A DNA stretch of 64,000 nucleotides, from assembly GCA_021029095.1 (NCBI GenBank), contig JAJOHG010000004.1, forward strand, positions 372,001-436,000, given 5' to 3'. The position numbers and the translations under genes are program-made. The notes beneath the pieces were generated by a model, which had not been told where the DNA came from, ran no database searches, and saw only the letters and a program-made list of their open reading frames with translations. Shown here one piece after another: positions 1 to 10,855 of this stretch. The DNA comes from Phellopilus nigrolimitatus (Eukaryota > Basidiomycota > Agaricomycetes > Hymenochaetales > Hymenochaetaceae). Each line of letters begins with the position of its first letter. The stretch's first letter is position 1.

Positions 1-141
1 TTTTTTGGCGGCATTATGCTGTTCGCGTATCTCGTCACACCAGAAAGGTCGGCTGTGCCGCGGTCATATCCGTACGACGGGCTTGTGAAGGAGCTCGGTG
101 GATTGGAAGAGAATAAGGCACGTGCTTTCATGGAAACATAG
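1..141 (+). CDS. 3' end of probable complex I subunit NDUFB8-like (partial)
   Basis: Frame 1 is open from the window edge to a TAG at 139-141 and encodes 46 residues. It begins with a hydrophobic run (GGIMLFAYLV), followed by VPRSYPYDGLVKELGG. This resembles the C-terminus of the NDUFB8/ASHI accessory subunit of mitochondrial NADH:ubiquinone oxidoreductase, where a single membrane helix is followed by a YPY..L..E.GG motif. The helix would lie in the inner membrane. Only the tail is visible, so the family call rests on this short motif. The 5' part lies outside the window. Confidence 0.45.
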   Translation, partial: FFGGIMLFAYLVTPERSAVPRSYPYDGLVKELGGLEENKARAFMET

Positions 142-607
142 ATGGCTTCTGACTTCATGAAATTATTGTCTTTAGGCGTCTTCGGAATCCATAGAATCAG
201 ACGAAGAGTAGAGCGTTACATCAGTACGCACTATCGAAATGCTTTGTTATATACATTCCCTCTAGGCTACTTCTTCCGATGCCTACCAAGTTTTCCGATG
301 CCTACCAAAATCAGATGGTCGAAACTACCCGATGCAAGGCGCCCACGGGTTTCCTGGACTGCAGCGGCTTTTCCATTTTTGAATCATATAGTTCGCTCCA
401 AGCCCGAGCGCTCTTCCTAACGACGAATTGCGAATGGATTGCAAAAAATGTCAAATGAGTTAGCTAAAAGCTATAAGATACTTATAAAATAATGTCGCAG
501 GAAACACAACGAAGCTATTAAAGAATTTCTTCCTAGTATCATCTTCGATCTTAATTCATTCTAACCCAGCTGCCCGTTCAAACGCCGTCCTATCCTGTTC
601 AATTGTT
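142..607. other. intergenic, convergent 3' ends
   Basis: AT-rich spacer between the complex I-like gene ending at 141 and the RAD2 stop codon at 608. The open frames here show no recognisable protein. It probably holds the 3' UTRs of both convergent genes. No repeat or RNA gene is seen. Confidence 0.5.
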
Positions 608-3600
608 TCAGTCCTGGTACTCAGATCCCTCTGACCCTGATTTGTCCGCCTCCGCTACTGTTTCTGAGTGTCTCTGTTGTTCTCGCTCGTCAGCCAGCGC
701 GTCAACATTTTGGCCTTGGTACGCTGGGCGTGGTCTCACCCGGTCGCGAAGCGTGATATCACGCGCTGGTGCAGCAGATGGCGTGCCCTTGAACTCGTCT
801 TCTGAATCTGATCTTGAAACCTTCGCAGCTGTTGGCTTCGTCGGTTTGCGCTTTCGTTTCGTCTGACTTTTCTCGTTAGCGATCTGCGATGTTGATGCTG
901 ACATTTCTCTGTTGCCAGTGCCTCGACTGCGTCCACGAGTAGCGCCCCCTCGTCCCTTTCCTTTCTTTCCGCGACCACTTTTGGTTTCGCCCTCCTTGCC
1001 ACCGCCCGTAGTTTCTTTCTTTCTCTTTTTTGCAGCCGGCGGCTGCCCCACCTCCGCATTATCTCCAGCCGATTCTCCCGACGTCGAGCCAGAACGCGAT
1101 GCGCTCGTGCTGCCTATGTTGTCTCCACCTCTCGCCCTTGCCTGCGCTTTTCTATGCTCCGCAACGAGCGTCTGTAGGCGCTGGCTTGGATACACCTGGC
1201 GCTTGCGTGGCTCGGCGGCGCCGCTCCCCGCGGAGACAGAAAAGAAGTCATTGAGCGACCCTTGTCGATTTGCGGCAGCTTCCTGAAAAAACGAAAACGA
1301 AAAAGAAGTAGGTGTGAGATCCTGAAACCTGAGAAGTGAAAAGTAATGGAGTGAAACAGACCTGGCCACGCTTGTTCATCTTATGAATGATCGGAAGGAG
1401 CAGCTCATCAACTTTCCCAGCACCCCACGATAATTCCTCTCTGAAAAAACTGAATGACAGCAACCCTGTCAAATTTCCAATATGCCTTGATAAATGAAGT
1501 CAAATTCTCACTCTCGGAGACCGTCAAGATCTGGAAGACCCCATTTGAATGGCTCTTCCGAGGTGTCAACAACCGGATGATAATACGCATCGCGCTGGCC
1601 AATGGCTTCAGAAATGAATTTTGCTCGCGAGAACGTTCATAACTCACCACGGCAGGATTAGGCCATTCATTGGATAGGTAGAGATTTTTGAAGCGCTTTT
1701 TCTGAATATACTTTGTCAACACACTCAAGAAAAAAACTCGACAGAGCTCACGAAGCGCTTCCTAAAAGTCGAAATGTTGTCTGAATCCTTGTCGCGACCT
1801 GTCTGTACCTTCAGCCACCAATCCTTGAACTTATGGAGTCCATCGTCTCCCGGGAACTCTCTGAGCAGTTCCATCGCGACGACGGGGCCGACACCCGGTA
1901 CGCCCTCGACATAATCGCTGCCCAATAGATACGCGAGCCGCACAAGTGTACCCCGGTCCAGTCCAAGCTCTCGCGAGAGGTCCGTGAGGAGGAAGCACTC
2001 AACGGTTTTTGACTGATTAAACATGTTCTTGAAGACACGCCCGCCGCCGAAAAGGAATACATCCGAGTCGTCTGTAATAATACCATCGACCAGCCCGAGC
2101 TGCACGAGCGCGGCACATTGCGCCTCGGCCTCCATTGGCGCAGTGATGTACGGGATACCGAAGAGGCGCAGCATAGTCTGTTCAAATTGAAAAATTATTC
2201 ATCCGTTCGAGCGTCGTGGCAAGCTAGCGAAACACACCATAATCTGCGCAATCATCGCCTGCGTGACGTCTTCCGAGTCGCGCATTGCGGCTTTGCGCTG
2301 CTGATGCAACTGTCGGATCTCTTCGTCAATTTCGTGGCGCACGCTGTCAAGGTCTTTGCCCTTCACGTGCGCTGCAAATCGCGCGAATTCACCCTCCTCC
2401 TCTTGCACGTCCATTTCGTGCGCAGCATCCCAACCTTCATCCTGAGGAACAGCGGCAACCTGAGAAGTTCCACTGGTAGAATGGGGTTTAGACCAAGCTT
2501 CGTCGTCTGACGAATCTTCGAGGCTCGCTTGATTGGATGCTTGTGGAGGAAGGGCGACAACTTGAGGCAACGAAGCGACCTCCAAACTTCTGTCGGCATC
2601 CAGTCGGTCAGGCGTGGCAGGCAGGTCTAAATCCTGTGCATTCTGAGGAGAAGCAACGGGGTCCGTGGTACGATTGGAAAGTAATGGCGATTCTTGTCCT
2701 GCAGCTTCCAGGGAATTCTCAGGGCGAGGAGAGATGTCTATATTTGTGTCTGATACATCTTGTCGTGGAATTTCAGGAGAACGCTTCCCTGTATCAAAGA
2801 CATTTTTTGCTAAGTCTTTGGCAGGTTGAGTCGACAGTTCGGAAATGGCAGGTACAGGTGAACTCGGTGTTTCGAAAGGCTTAAATTCAGGAGCAATGGA
2901 TCCAGGAGAAACATATATATCATCATCCGGGGGGCGCGACGGACTGCGTGAGACCGGCTGGTACGTGATATTTCGCGAAGGCGTCATTGGAGAACGAATG
3001 CTTTCTGTTACTTCCTTTTCAGAAATTTCTTGAAAGAGCACTTGCTCTCGAACCTGTTCCCTTTCCGGTGGAACGTCAGGAAGTACCGTCAGATGTGTAG
3101 GTACAGCAACCTCTTCCATGTCATCGTCGGAATCGCTCCACGTCTTGTTCTGGTCAACGGGAGAGGGAGCAAGTAAGGAAGGTTGAGAGAAAAGAGCGGG
3201 CGGAGACACTTCTCCAACCCTGCTCCGACCAGTATTAGCAAACTTCAACGCAGTGTCTAGTCTTGACGGGGTGAAAGGGACATATAGATCGTCTTTCGAA
3301 TCAGAACGCTCTACAGACCGACGAATTCCAGAAGGACCAGCACGACTTGGAGTCGGAGGCTCACGAAAGGCATAGGATTCGGCCTTGCGTGACTCCTCGA
3401 TAGCCTGACGAATCTGTTCGACTTCTTGCTCCTCTAACGATGCTTGGACAGCTGCTGCTGTCTCGGCATCCTCAACGCTGTCCGATTCGCTATTATATTC
3501 GTACTCATAATCGACTTCGTCTTGATCTTCTTCGTCGGGAATAAATAAAGGTTGCTTTTTCAGTACTCTTTTCCTGCGTGGGGAGACGGTCTTTGGTCGG

Positions 3601-5065
3601 CCCTTAGCAGTATCTACTGCCTGCCGTTTCGCTACTCCGTTGAGCGCAAGTTCGCGTTGATACTCACGCAGGTCTGGATCAGAAAAGGGAGCAGAAGTAG
3701 AAGCTTCTGGGCTGCAAAGACAGTCACGAAAAGGCTGAATTAGACAAGAAATATTCAAAGCGAGAACGACATGACATACATAACCACTTCCTCCATGTCC
3801 ATGCCATCGTCGTCGCTTTCTTGGTCAGATTTAATGTGGTCGTCGTCCTGATCCACAATGATCGGCTTCTGCTGGGTGCCATCATCCCTAATTCCGAGAA
3901 CCCACCCCCCAGCTTCCCCTTCGTTCTTAACAAGCAGATATTCTCTGTTCCTCTCGCTTGCTATGCGTATTGGGATTGTAACGTTGGCTTTTCCCATGCT
4001 GTCTGTCGTCACGAGGAGCTGCTGCGTCAGCGAATTACGTTGCTTAAGATTTTGTATCTGTGCTTTCGAAAAGTCGAGCGGCGTGCGCGAGTTGCGCAAC
4101 ATCACCTCCAGACGCTTATACGACGTCTGACGTGACTTAAGCCGCAAGTCGCCAATGATCTCATATTGAACCTCTGTGGGGAGTTCACGAAAGGCAGAGG
4201 AATTGACATCAATGTCCTCCGGACGCATCATCTCAATAAACGTGCGCAGCTCGTCTTCAGTTGCGAGCCGAGGATCAGGTGCGTTGGAACGTGTTATTTT
4301 CGCTACAGCGGCGTCCATGTCTACTTCTGGAAGTCGGTACGGGTCATGATCTTGCCATCTTGATTTCTTTGCGGAAGAAACAGGCGACTCCTTGGCTTTG
4401 CGTGTGTTTTTGTCTGGTGTTGAGGAGGTAGGATTTGTACCGTCAACATCCTCTAGATAAACAGTGTTTTCGTCAAGGTGAACAGGGCCTTGTGGCACTT
4501 TGCTCTTTCCTTTTGATGTTCCCGATGAGCTGAGAGATCGATAGGTAAGTACCATGTGAAGTCGGTAAGTCCTAGCACTTACCTTTGAGCGTGATTGAGC
4601 GCCTCCTTTCTCAGCTGCGCCGCCAGAAGTTTCTCAGCAATCTTAGCGTGGCTATCAGCAGCGCCACTCTTCTTCTTCTTGCGCTCGCTCTGAGGTCATG
4701 TGTCAGCAAATGAGAAACAAGTATGAAGATCATTAAACAAGGTGACGCACGATAGTGAGTCGCTTCAATGCCGGCGCCCCTCCATCAAACACAAACACTG
4801 GCTTGATACCGTAAAACAGGAGTTTACATATCCGACGCAGAAAGCCAAGAACATGAGCATTAATGAGTGCACGTCCATCCTTGTCGCGCATGGTAGCTTG
4901 AAATTGGTAGATCCATATACTCGAGTCGATGGCCATGGACTTCCCCTCCACTGTCTCAAGCCTGTATATCTTGGATAAGTAGATAACTTCGAGCAAAAGA
5001 CGACCAACTTACATTACAGGCCTTCCGACCGGCGTGAGCAAATTCCAGAGCGACTTGACACCCAT
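608..5065 (-). CDS. RAD2: DNA repair endonuclease RAD2/XPG
   Basis: Structure-specific nuclease that makes the 3' incision in nucleotide excision repair, acting in the nucleus. The start ATG at 5065 gives MGVKSLWNLLTPVGRPVM, the canonical XPG N-terminus, interrupted by an intron after GRPV. The N-nuclease domain (about 4733-5065) contains AIDSSIWIYQ and VFVFDGGAPALKR. A long acidic spacer follows (about 2200-4600; LPTEVQYEIIGDLR at its start). The I-nuclease domain (about 1730-2180) has MEAEAQCAALVQLGL, TDDSDVFLFGG and the helix-hairpin-helix LLGSDYVEGVPGVGP. The basic, disordered C-terminus contains QGSLNDFF, which fits a PCNA-binding PIP box. About eight short introns are inferred. The split domain order is as in yeast Rad2 and human XPG, so identity is secure; exon ends are approximate. 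Confidence 0.93.
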
Positions 5066-5790
5066 CGCTCAAATAAATTTGGACCTCTTGAGTTTATCTT
5101 GATATTGTATTTCGACTGTTGAGTCTGTCTTGAGCTTCTCGATCTTTCATCTCTTGAACTCTTCGGGCATGGAAAGCGAACAGAAATTTACGTTGTCAAC
5201 TCTATGTCGAAAGCAACGTCCAGCTCGGCACGTCGACGTTGAGCTCAGAGCGTGCCGATGATGACTCAGAGACAAAGCCTCGTTGAAACCAAATCGGGTG
5301 CTCGGTGCTGATCTCACGAGTCATCTTTCGTTTTGCCACTATCTGGAGAAATTTCGACGAAAAGACAAACGTTCTGCAAGCTTAAAATCTTGTTTGTCGT
5401 CCTTGTCTTGCTAAAGTATTTTGATGCATTTTTTCTCTTTTTTTTCATGAGTTTGTGTAACTCCGAAGCACGACAGCCAGTCGCACTGCTCCGAGTCAAG
5501 CCTTTCAATTGTTCTGAAGGGGTGAACTTCTGAAATACACCACCGTCTTCCCCGTCCTTCAATACACTGCACAAACTTCGGATGCTCTTCATTCCCTTGA
5601 CCTTCATCAGGAGGATTGTAAGAGAAACGGATGGTTGCGTGATATAGTAGGGCAAAGCGTGGTCAACACGTGTATCTGCATTAAAGATGTGATGAGGAGC
5701 CTGACGTCGACATCCTTCGGCTTCATTTTCGTTTTGCTTTTGGACATTCCCCTGTATTTTCCCTCTCTCTGGACTGCGGACACGGAAAAC
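5066..5790. other. intergenic, divergent 5' regions
   Basis: Divergent spacer between RAD2 (start 5065) and the phosphotransferase-like gene (start about 5791). A minus-strand frame of 193 codons (5314-5895) runs through it and into the neighbour's first exon, but shows no family motif and is probably spurious. The region should hold both promoters. No repeats are seen. Confidence 0.4.
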
Positions 5791-7181
5791 ATGAATTCGA
5801 CTGTCGATTATGACACTCTCAAAAGACTTGTTTTTGATGTCACTGGGTTCAAAGCTAAAAGCATCGATCAAATAAGTCGAGGTCAGCTTATTCAATTGAT
5901 TTTCCTCGGAAACTTCGCTGATAGGAAAGGATGAAGACGAAATACGTCGAGTATGTCGACTGTTGACTTTTTATGCTGGTCAGGCTTACGATGACTTCTC
6001 TAGAATCTCGAAATCGTCCTCGAGAACGATCTGGTCATAGTATGCAGTCTGTTCGGGTCTCAAATTCCTCCATACATAATAATGTCAGAGGTAAGGCAGC
6101 CATTAGATGTAGTACCCTTGCCATCTGATAACGAAAGCGGTTTAGGTTGCAACGATGCATTATATACGTGATTACACGAGTATTCCGGTTCCACGTGTCC
6201 TTGCGTATGAAGTAGACTCAGCTCATCCTTTGGGATGTTTTCTGCTAACGGAGAAGGTAGATGTGCCGAGTATACCCTTATTGATTTTTTTTAATCGTCT
6301 TGCCTTTAGGCACTTGGCGTTTCGCTCGATATCATACTTCCCAGTTTATCACTTGGAGATCAGGATCGCGTTGTCGCCCAGATAGCCACATGGTCGGCTA
6401 AACTGTCTCGTCATCGCTTTGGCGCCATTGGAAGCCTGTACGCCAACTCGGAAGATGGATATCTTGTCGGGCCGATTGTCGCAACTCAGTTTTTCGCGGA
6501 AGGCCGGTCACACTTGCGCCTTGACCGCGGGCCATACGCAACAGCGAAAAATTATTTACTTGCTTGCACGCAGCGAGAAATCGACTGTGCTCGTACTCTA
6601 GTGACCCAGGATGCCTCGTTAAGCTATCAAAGAGATTTGGAGAACTGCAAACTCCAGGTCGATCAAAGCATGCTTCTCTTGTCTGATCTAGTACAGAGAT
6701 GCCGAGGGCTTGATGATGATGATCCTGAACTCGCTCCCTTTTCATTTGATTTTCATGATATGGGACCGAGAAATTTTATTATATCTCGAAATGACCCGAC
6801 TCGCATTGTGAGTAAACGAACAGTATGCATAAATACACAGTCTGATATCGTGGTTTTCAGATATCAGTCGTTGGCTGGGACTGTATTCAAATCAAACCTC
6901 TTTGGCAATGTGGTCGTATACCCCGATGGCTCCAGACATCCATGTATGATGGCGACAATAACACGAAAATCCGACTCTCTACGATCTTTCGACATGCAAT
7001 GATCAATGAATTGGGCCGGGACTCTCCGCTCATTCGAGCGCTTGACGAAGAAAGTGTCTCCAGGTGCTCTCTGCACGACCTGTGTGATTATGACGCGTTC
7101 AAGGATGGTTTTTTACTTCGACCGACGCTCGAGAGCATGTGAGTGGCATTTTACATCTTTTGCAGACGGGCGAACGTCTAA
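5791..7181 (+). CDS. APH-fold phosphotransferase-like protein, active site altered
   Basis: Resembles the large fungal aminoglycoside/choline-kinase-like (APH) family, whose members phosphorylate small molecules and are mostly uncharacterised. The ATG at 5791 gives VDYDTLKRLVFDVTG, a typical N-terminus. Later exons read YTSIPVPRVLAYEVDS (about 6165), LSLGDQDRVVAQIATWSAKL (about 6345) and DFHDMGPRNFII (about 6748). Introns 6090-6146, 6257-6309, 6808-6860 and 7139-7165 join in frame to a TAA at 7179-7181. The junction between the first exon (about 5791-5935) and the next (about 6005) could not be resolved without a stop. The catalytic-loop His is replaced (FHDMGPRN), and the metal-binding D of the usual IDW motif reads VVGWDC. 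Either a non-catalytic paralogue or a decaying gene. Confidence 0.6.
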
Positions 7182-8532
7182 TTGTTTTTTCAAGAGCTGC
7201 TACGCTACCGGGAGAAGAGGATATGGAGGGCCTTCAAGCCATTTTAGACCCTTCGACTGTCACGGGCCGCGTCGCACGCATTTCGCTTATGACGACGGGT
7301 CCTACAAGTGACGCCCTTACTCTGGCATTCTCTGAAATGAATATGAGTGACGCGAAGTTCCACGAGAGAAAGGAACCTAGTCTTGGTGCTGCTTCAATGG
7401 AAGCGACTGCTGTCTCAAGATAGTTTCTTTTTTGACTTCTTTTCCTAGGCCCGCCGTGGTTTCATTTTCCATTGCATGAGTCAATTGACGCAGACTGCAG
7501 TCTTTATTTTGGTTGTATCTAGGTCTAAACAGTGAGCATGTCATGAATTTCTGTGCGGGAATGAAGGGCAAATCCGTGCTATCGTTTAAAGGGCTCGCTA
7601 TTATCTCAGAAATGTAAGCGCCGTGTTAGCAATGAAAACATTACGTCGTAGCGTTACTTCCGCTCTTTTTTTTTTGTCTTTTTGTGCTCCATGGCTCGCA
7701 AGCATTACTAGACAGTTAGCAATTATGCTTTTGCATGTGGGTGTCCCACACACGAGCCGGGAGGCAAGCTCGCTTTTCTCAAAGCCTTATCTTAGTCTTT
7801 TTTCCCCTTTTCTTTTCATTTATTTGCTTCAATTCGAGGGAAGCGAGCACGCTCCTCGGCTCGTATGTGGGTGCCCCCACATACAAAATCATGGTTCCTT
7901 TCTATCTAAGAAGCATGCATCATACCTGTGCTTTCTGAAAAATAATCTTATAGCATACGTACAATCCGATCGTACTACAGTTTCCGGGTGTGTACAGTCA
8001 AGCTTGTATGATGCCTTACATTAAAACAAAAAGCAGTTGCTGTTGCATTGTACACTTTCAAAAATTCCAGGAGCTGTAACTATCATTACTTTGTGTCTCA
8101 AGGTTGTGTTTTCAGCTTGTACATGTACACCACGGCCACCGTGAAAGTCACATGATAGCTTTGCTTCGCTCCCATTGTCGGTAAGCACTTTGTTGTCATC
8201 CTTCAGTCATCCTATTGAATCCAATTTATACATGACTGATGCAGGTGCGGCTTAGCGTCATTTACTCTTTGCCGCTGGAGTGATCGTTGAATAGATATAG
8301 TCAGTTCTTAACGTAAACGCTAACGTGGACGCGCACTATCTCCACAGTAATGTCATCCTTTGGACATGTTTAGAGCTCGCGAAGACACAGACCAGCTGGC
8401 TAGCAAAGTAATCGCTGAGCTGTAGTTTACTCATGCGTTTACTCATGCTCAGGCCTCGCGATGTGACTCTTGACAGTATTTAAAGTATGGGCCGGCATAC
8501 CAACTTAATCCATCCGGGAATCGCAGAGAACA
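7182..8532. other. intergenic with foldback repeat, GST promoter
   Basis: 1.35 kb with no convincing gene. Open frames such as 7623-8024 are low in complexity and lack homology signs. It holds the imperfect inverted repeat at 7733-7884. The last few hundred bases are the likely GST promoter and 5' leader; a TATA-like AGTATTTAAAG lies about 55 bp upstream of the start codon. Confidence 0.45.
7733..7884. repeat. imperfect inverted repeat (foldback)
   Basis: Arms of about 45 bp at 7733-7776 and 7840-7884 are imperfect reverse complements; shared blocks include ATGTGGG, ACGAGCC and GCTCGCTT. They are separated by about 63 bp of T-rich DNA. No target duplication was found, so it is described only as a foldback or a possible small transposon relic. 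Confidence 0.6.
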
Positions 8533-9386
8533 ATGGCCTCTCAAACCAGTTTCAAGATTACCCTCTACGACGTCCCAACTGCCTTGGAGGAGAAAACAAT
8601 GACCTATACCACGCGTAGAATCAGGTATGTGCGGACTCGTCCTAGTACGCAGAATATCTGTTGACGTTTCACCTCCGTAGACTAGTTCTCGACTTCAAAA
8701 GAATACCATTCGAGACTGCTTGGATTGACTTTCCTGATGTCGAGGCCACCTGCAAGTCCGTCGGTGCGCCCCCTACGTCCATAAAGGCAGACGGAAATCC
8801 ACGCTACACTGTCCCCTTCATCACCGTCTCTTCACCCACCACGACGACCATCGCGTTATCCGACTCGTACAAGATTGCTGCGTTCATCGAGGACACGTTC
8901 CCCGACCCCGAGCACCCGTTGCTTCCCGAAAACTCGCGCGTTGCAGACGTCGTGTTCAGAAAATATCTAAACGACAAGGTTCTTGTTCCGACGTTCCAAA
9001 TTCTTTTCCCGCCGTTCATCCGCGCGCTTCCGGAGCATACGCAGGACTGGTTCATCAAGACGCGCTTAAATCTATTTGGAAAGCCATTGTCGGAAATACT
9101 TCCGAAAGGCGACGAGGCTATCGCGGAGGCGTGGAAGAATATAGAGAAGGCATTCGACGAGCTCGCCTCGTACTTGGACGCGAACGGTAAAGGAAACTGC
9201 CGAGTTACGAGCCGAGTGAGCTTTATAGAGATGGAATTGGTGGCGTTTTTGTATATGACCAAGAGAATCGACTACAGTGGCGTATGGAAGATGCTGGAAG
9301 GGCGCAATGAGGGACGGTGGGTGAAGTTATTGGACGTATATGCAGAATATCTGCCCGTCCATTACAGTATACGACACCTCCTTTAG
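8533..9386 (+). CDS. glutathione S-transferase (GSTFuA-like)
   Basis: Cytosolic GST that conjugates or reduces with glutathione. Exon 1 (8533-8624) encodes MASQTSFKITLYDVPT; a 56-nt intron (8625-8680) joins it to LVLDFKRIPFETAWIDFPDV, the conserved region after the first beta strand. NPRYTVPFI and ALSDSYKIAAFIEDTFP form the thioredoxin-like glutathione site; a helical C-terminal domain follows. The pattern fits the fungal GSTFuA/etherase-like group, which is expanded in wood-decay basidiomycetes. Typical members have an SPNTW-type motif in exon 1; here that stretch reads LEEKTMTYTTRRIR, so the catalytic residue is uncertain. The last seven residues (YSIRHLL) and the stop codon come from the terminal repeat of the MITE starting at 9365. 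Confidence 0.85.
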
Positions 9387-10021
9387 ACACCGATAGTCCT
9401 TTATACACCCCACATCTTCTCTCTTAATTCTCAATATTTCTGCCTGAAATTTATATGCATGTTCAGTCAAGCGTGTTCTACCCCTGTATATATTTTGAAA
9501 AGGAAATATTCTTTGGTTCATTCTTGAGAGCAGAAAATGTACAAAAATTAGCATTTCTGCAACATAATGCAATCAAAAACTATAATTATTAATTATTTGG
9601 AAGCACCAAGTGTCCTACAAGCTGCATGGAAATATGCAGCATAGGAAGCACTGCATTTTGTCCTTTTGAGTTGAGTTATCAGTGGAAAATACAGAGCAGG
9701 TTATACTAGAAACTGTTGATTTTGTGTCTAAGTATGACCCTGACAAGATCTTCCGACGCGTGTCGTCAGTGAAATCCACCTTTTGACGCGCCATCTGTAA
9801 CGGTGTCACAGGTGTCTAAAGGACCTGCGGGTGTGACAAAAGCCTTGTTTCCGTGAAACTTTTATTTTAATTGATCCTGTGAGCAAAATGTCCCAGGAAT
9901 TTCACAGAATTCTCCTGCAATAGCTGGCATTCATTCTATAATTTTTTTCAACAAAAAGTAGCCATATGTGCTAGAGGAGGGCAATAATCGATTGGGTGTC
10001 TAAAGGAGGTGTCGTATACTG
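9365..10021. mobile_element. mariner-type MITE 1 (657 bp, TA target site)
   Basis: Bounded by perfect 27-bp terminal inverted repeats beginning CAGTATACGACACCTCC (9365-9391 and 9995-10021) and flanked by TA at 9363-9364 and 10022-10023. CAG ends and a TA duplication are Tc1/mariner hallmarks. It has no coding capacity. A partial copy of the inner repeat (GGTGTCTAAAGGA) recurs at about 9810. The left end overlaps the last 22 bases of the GST reading frame. Confidence 0.88.
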
Positions 10022-10023
10022 TA

Positions 10024-10481
10024 CAAGGTTTCCGGAAAACCTTGTCAGTACTCACTTTTTTTTCCCGTATCCCCATTTGGTAGTAATTACTAAAAATGGT
10101 AGTAATTACTCAAATTGGTAGTAATTTTTTAATCCGGTTGCAGTGGCGCGCGGTCAAACGCGACGTCGCATTGCACTTTCAGTCTCTCCAGTCTTTCAAG
10201 AAGTGAAATATTTCCCAAATGTCATCGGCAGCATGTAATTTATCATATATTTGTATGCCGCACTTTTTATGTCTTCGCTGATCTTTCAGACGCGCATGAG
10301 TACGTGTATTACTGAAGTCTTTCGCACCTCGGACTTGTTGTGACCAACGCGTCGATCACTCGCGTATGGCTGCAACCGGATTAAGAAATTACTACCATTT
10401 TGAGTAATTACTACCAAATGGGGCTACGGTACAAAAGTTGAGAAAAAAAGTGAGTACTGACAAGGTTTTCCGGAAACCCTG
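10024..10481. mobile_element. mariner-type MITE 2 (458 bp, TA target site)
   Basis: Terminal inverted repeats of about 35 bp contain GGTTTCCGGAAAACCTTGTC and run on to CAGTACTCAC; the outer bases differ (CAAGG left, CAGGG right). TA flanks lie at 10022-10023 and 10482-10483; the left TA is shared with MITE 1. Inside are several copies of GGTAGTAATTACT in both orientations near the ends. No coding capacity. It shares the core TCCGGAAAACCTTGTCAGT with the MITE at 41762-42222. Confidence 0.87.
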
Positions 10482-10483
10482 TA

Positions 10484-10855
10484 ACGATAATTGAATTGTT
10501 TTTGCTTTATTATATTCTTCATCAAACAAACCTATGTGCCTTTGGGTTGTGCCGCCGGTCGAAGGAAGTACTGAAAGCACCGCCACTGAGCGCGTCTCGA
10601 CGCGTTACGCGATGACGATCTCAACCGTGTCCTACTTTGAACACATTGTCCTTTGTACAAGTGCCTTTTTCCCCCTATCAATTCCCATCGTGTCTGCAGC
10701 ATCTTATTTAGCGACCAGCTCTTTGTGTCATCTCTTTATAATACATCTCCCGGCAGCCAACGAGTCACTCGAGAAGGGTGTTCAAGTTTAACTCTCCTGC
10801 AGCGGCCGACACAGAGTCATACCGTCTGTTTCCTACGCTAGCTCTTCCTAATATT
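10484..10855. other. RMI1 upstream region
   Basis: 372 bp between MITE 2 and the RMI1 start codon. No gene is seen. It presumably contains the RMI1 promoter and 5' leader, so the MITE lies directly upstream of that promoter. Confidence 0.45.

Noticed and set aside
5314..5895. 193-codon minus-strand frame upstream of the phosphotransferase-like gene
   Set aside because: No recognisable domain, overlaps the likely first exon on the other strand, low-complexity Lys-rich tail.
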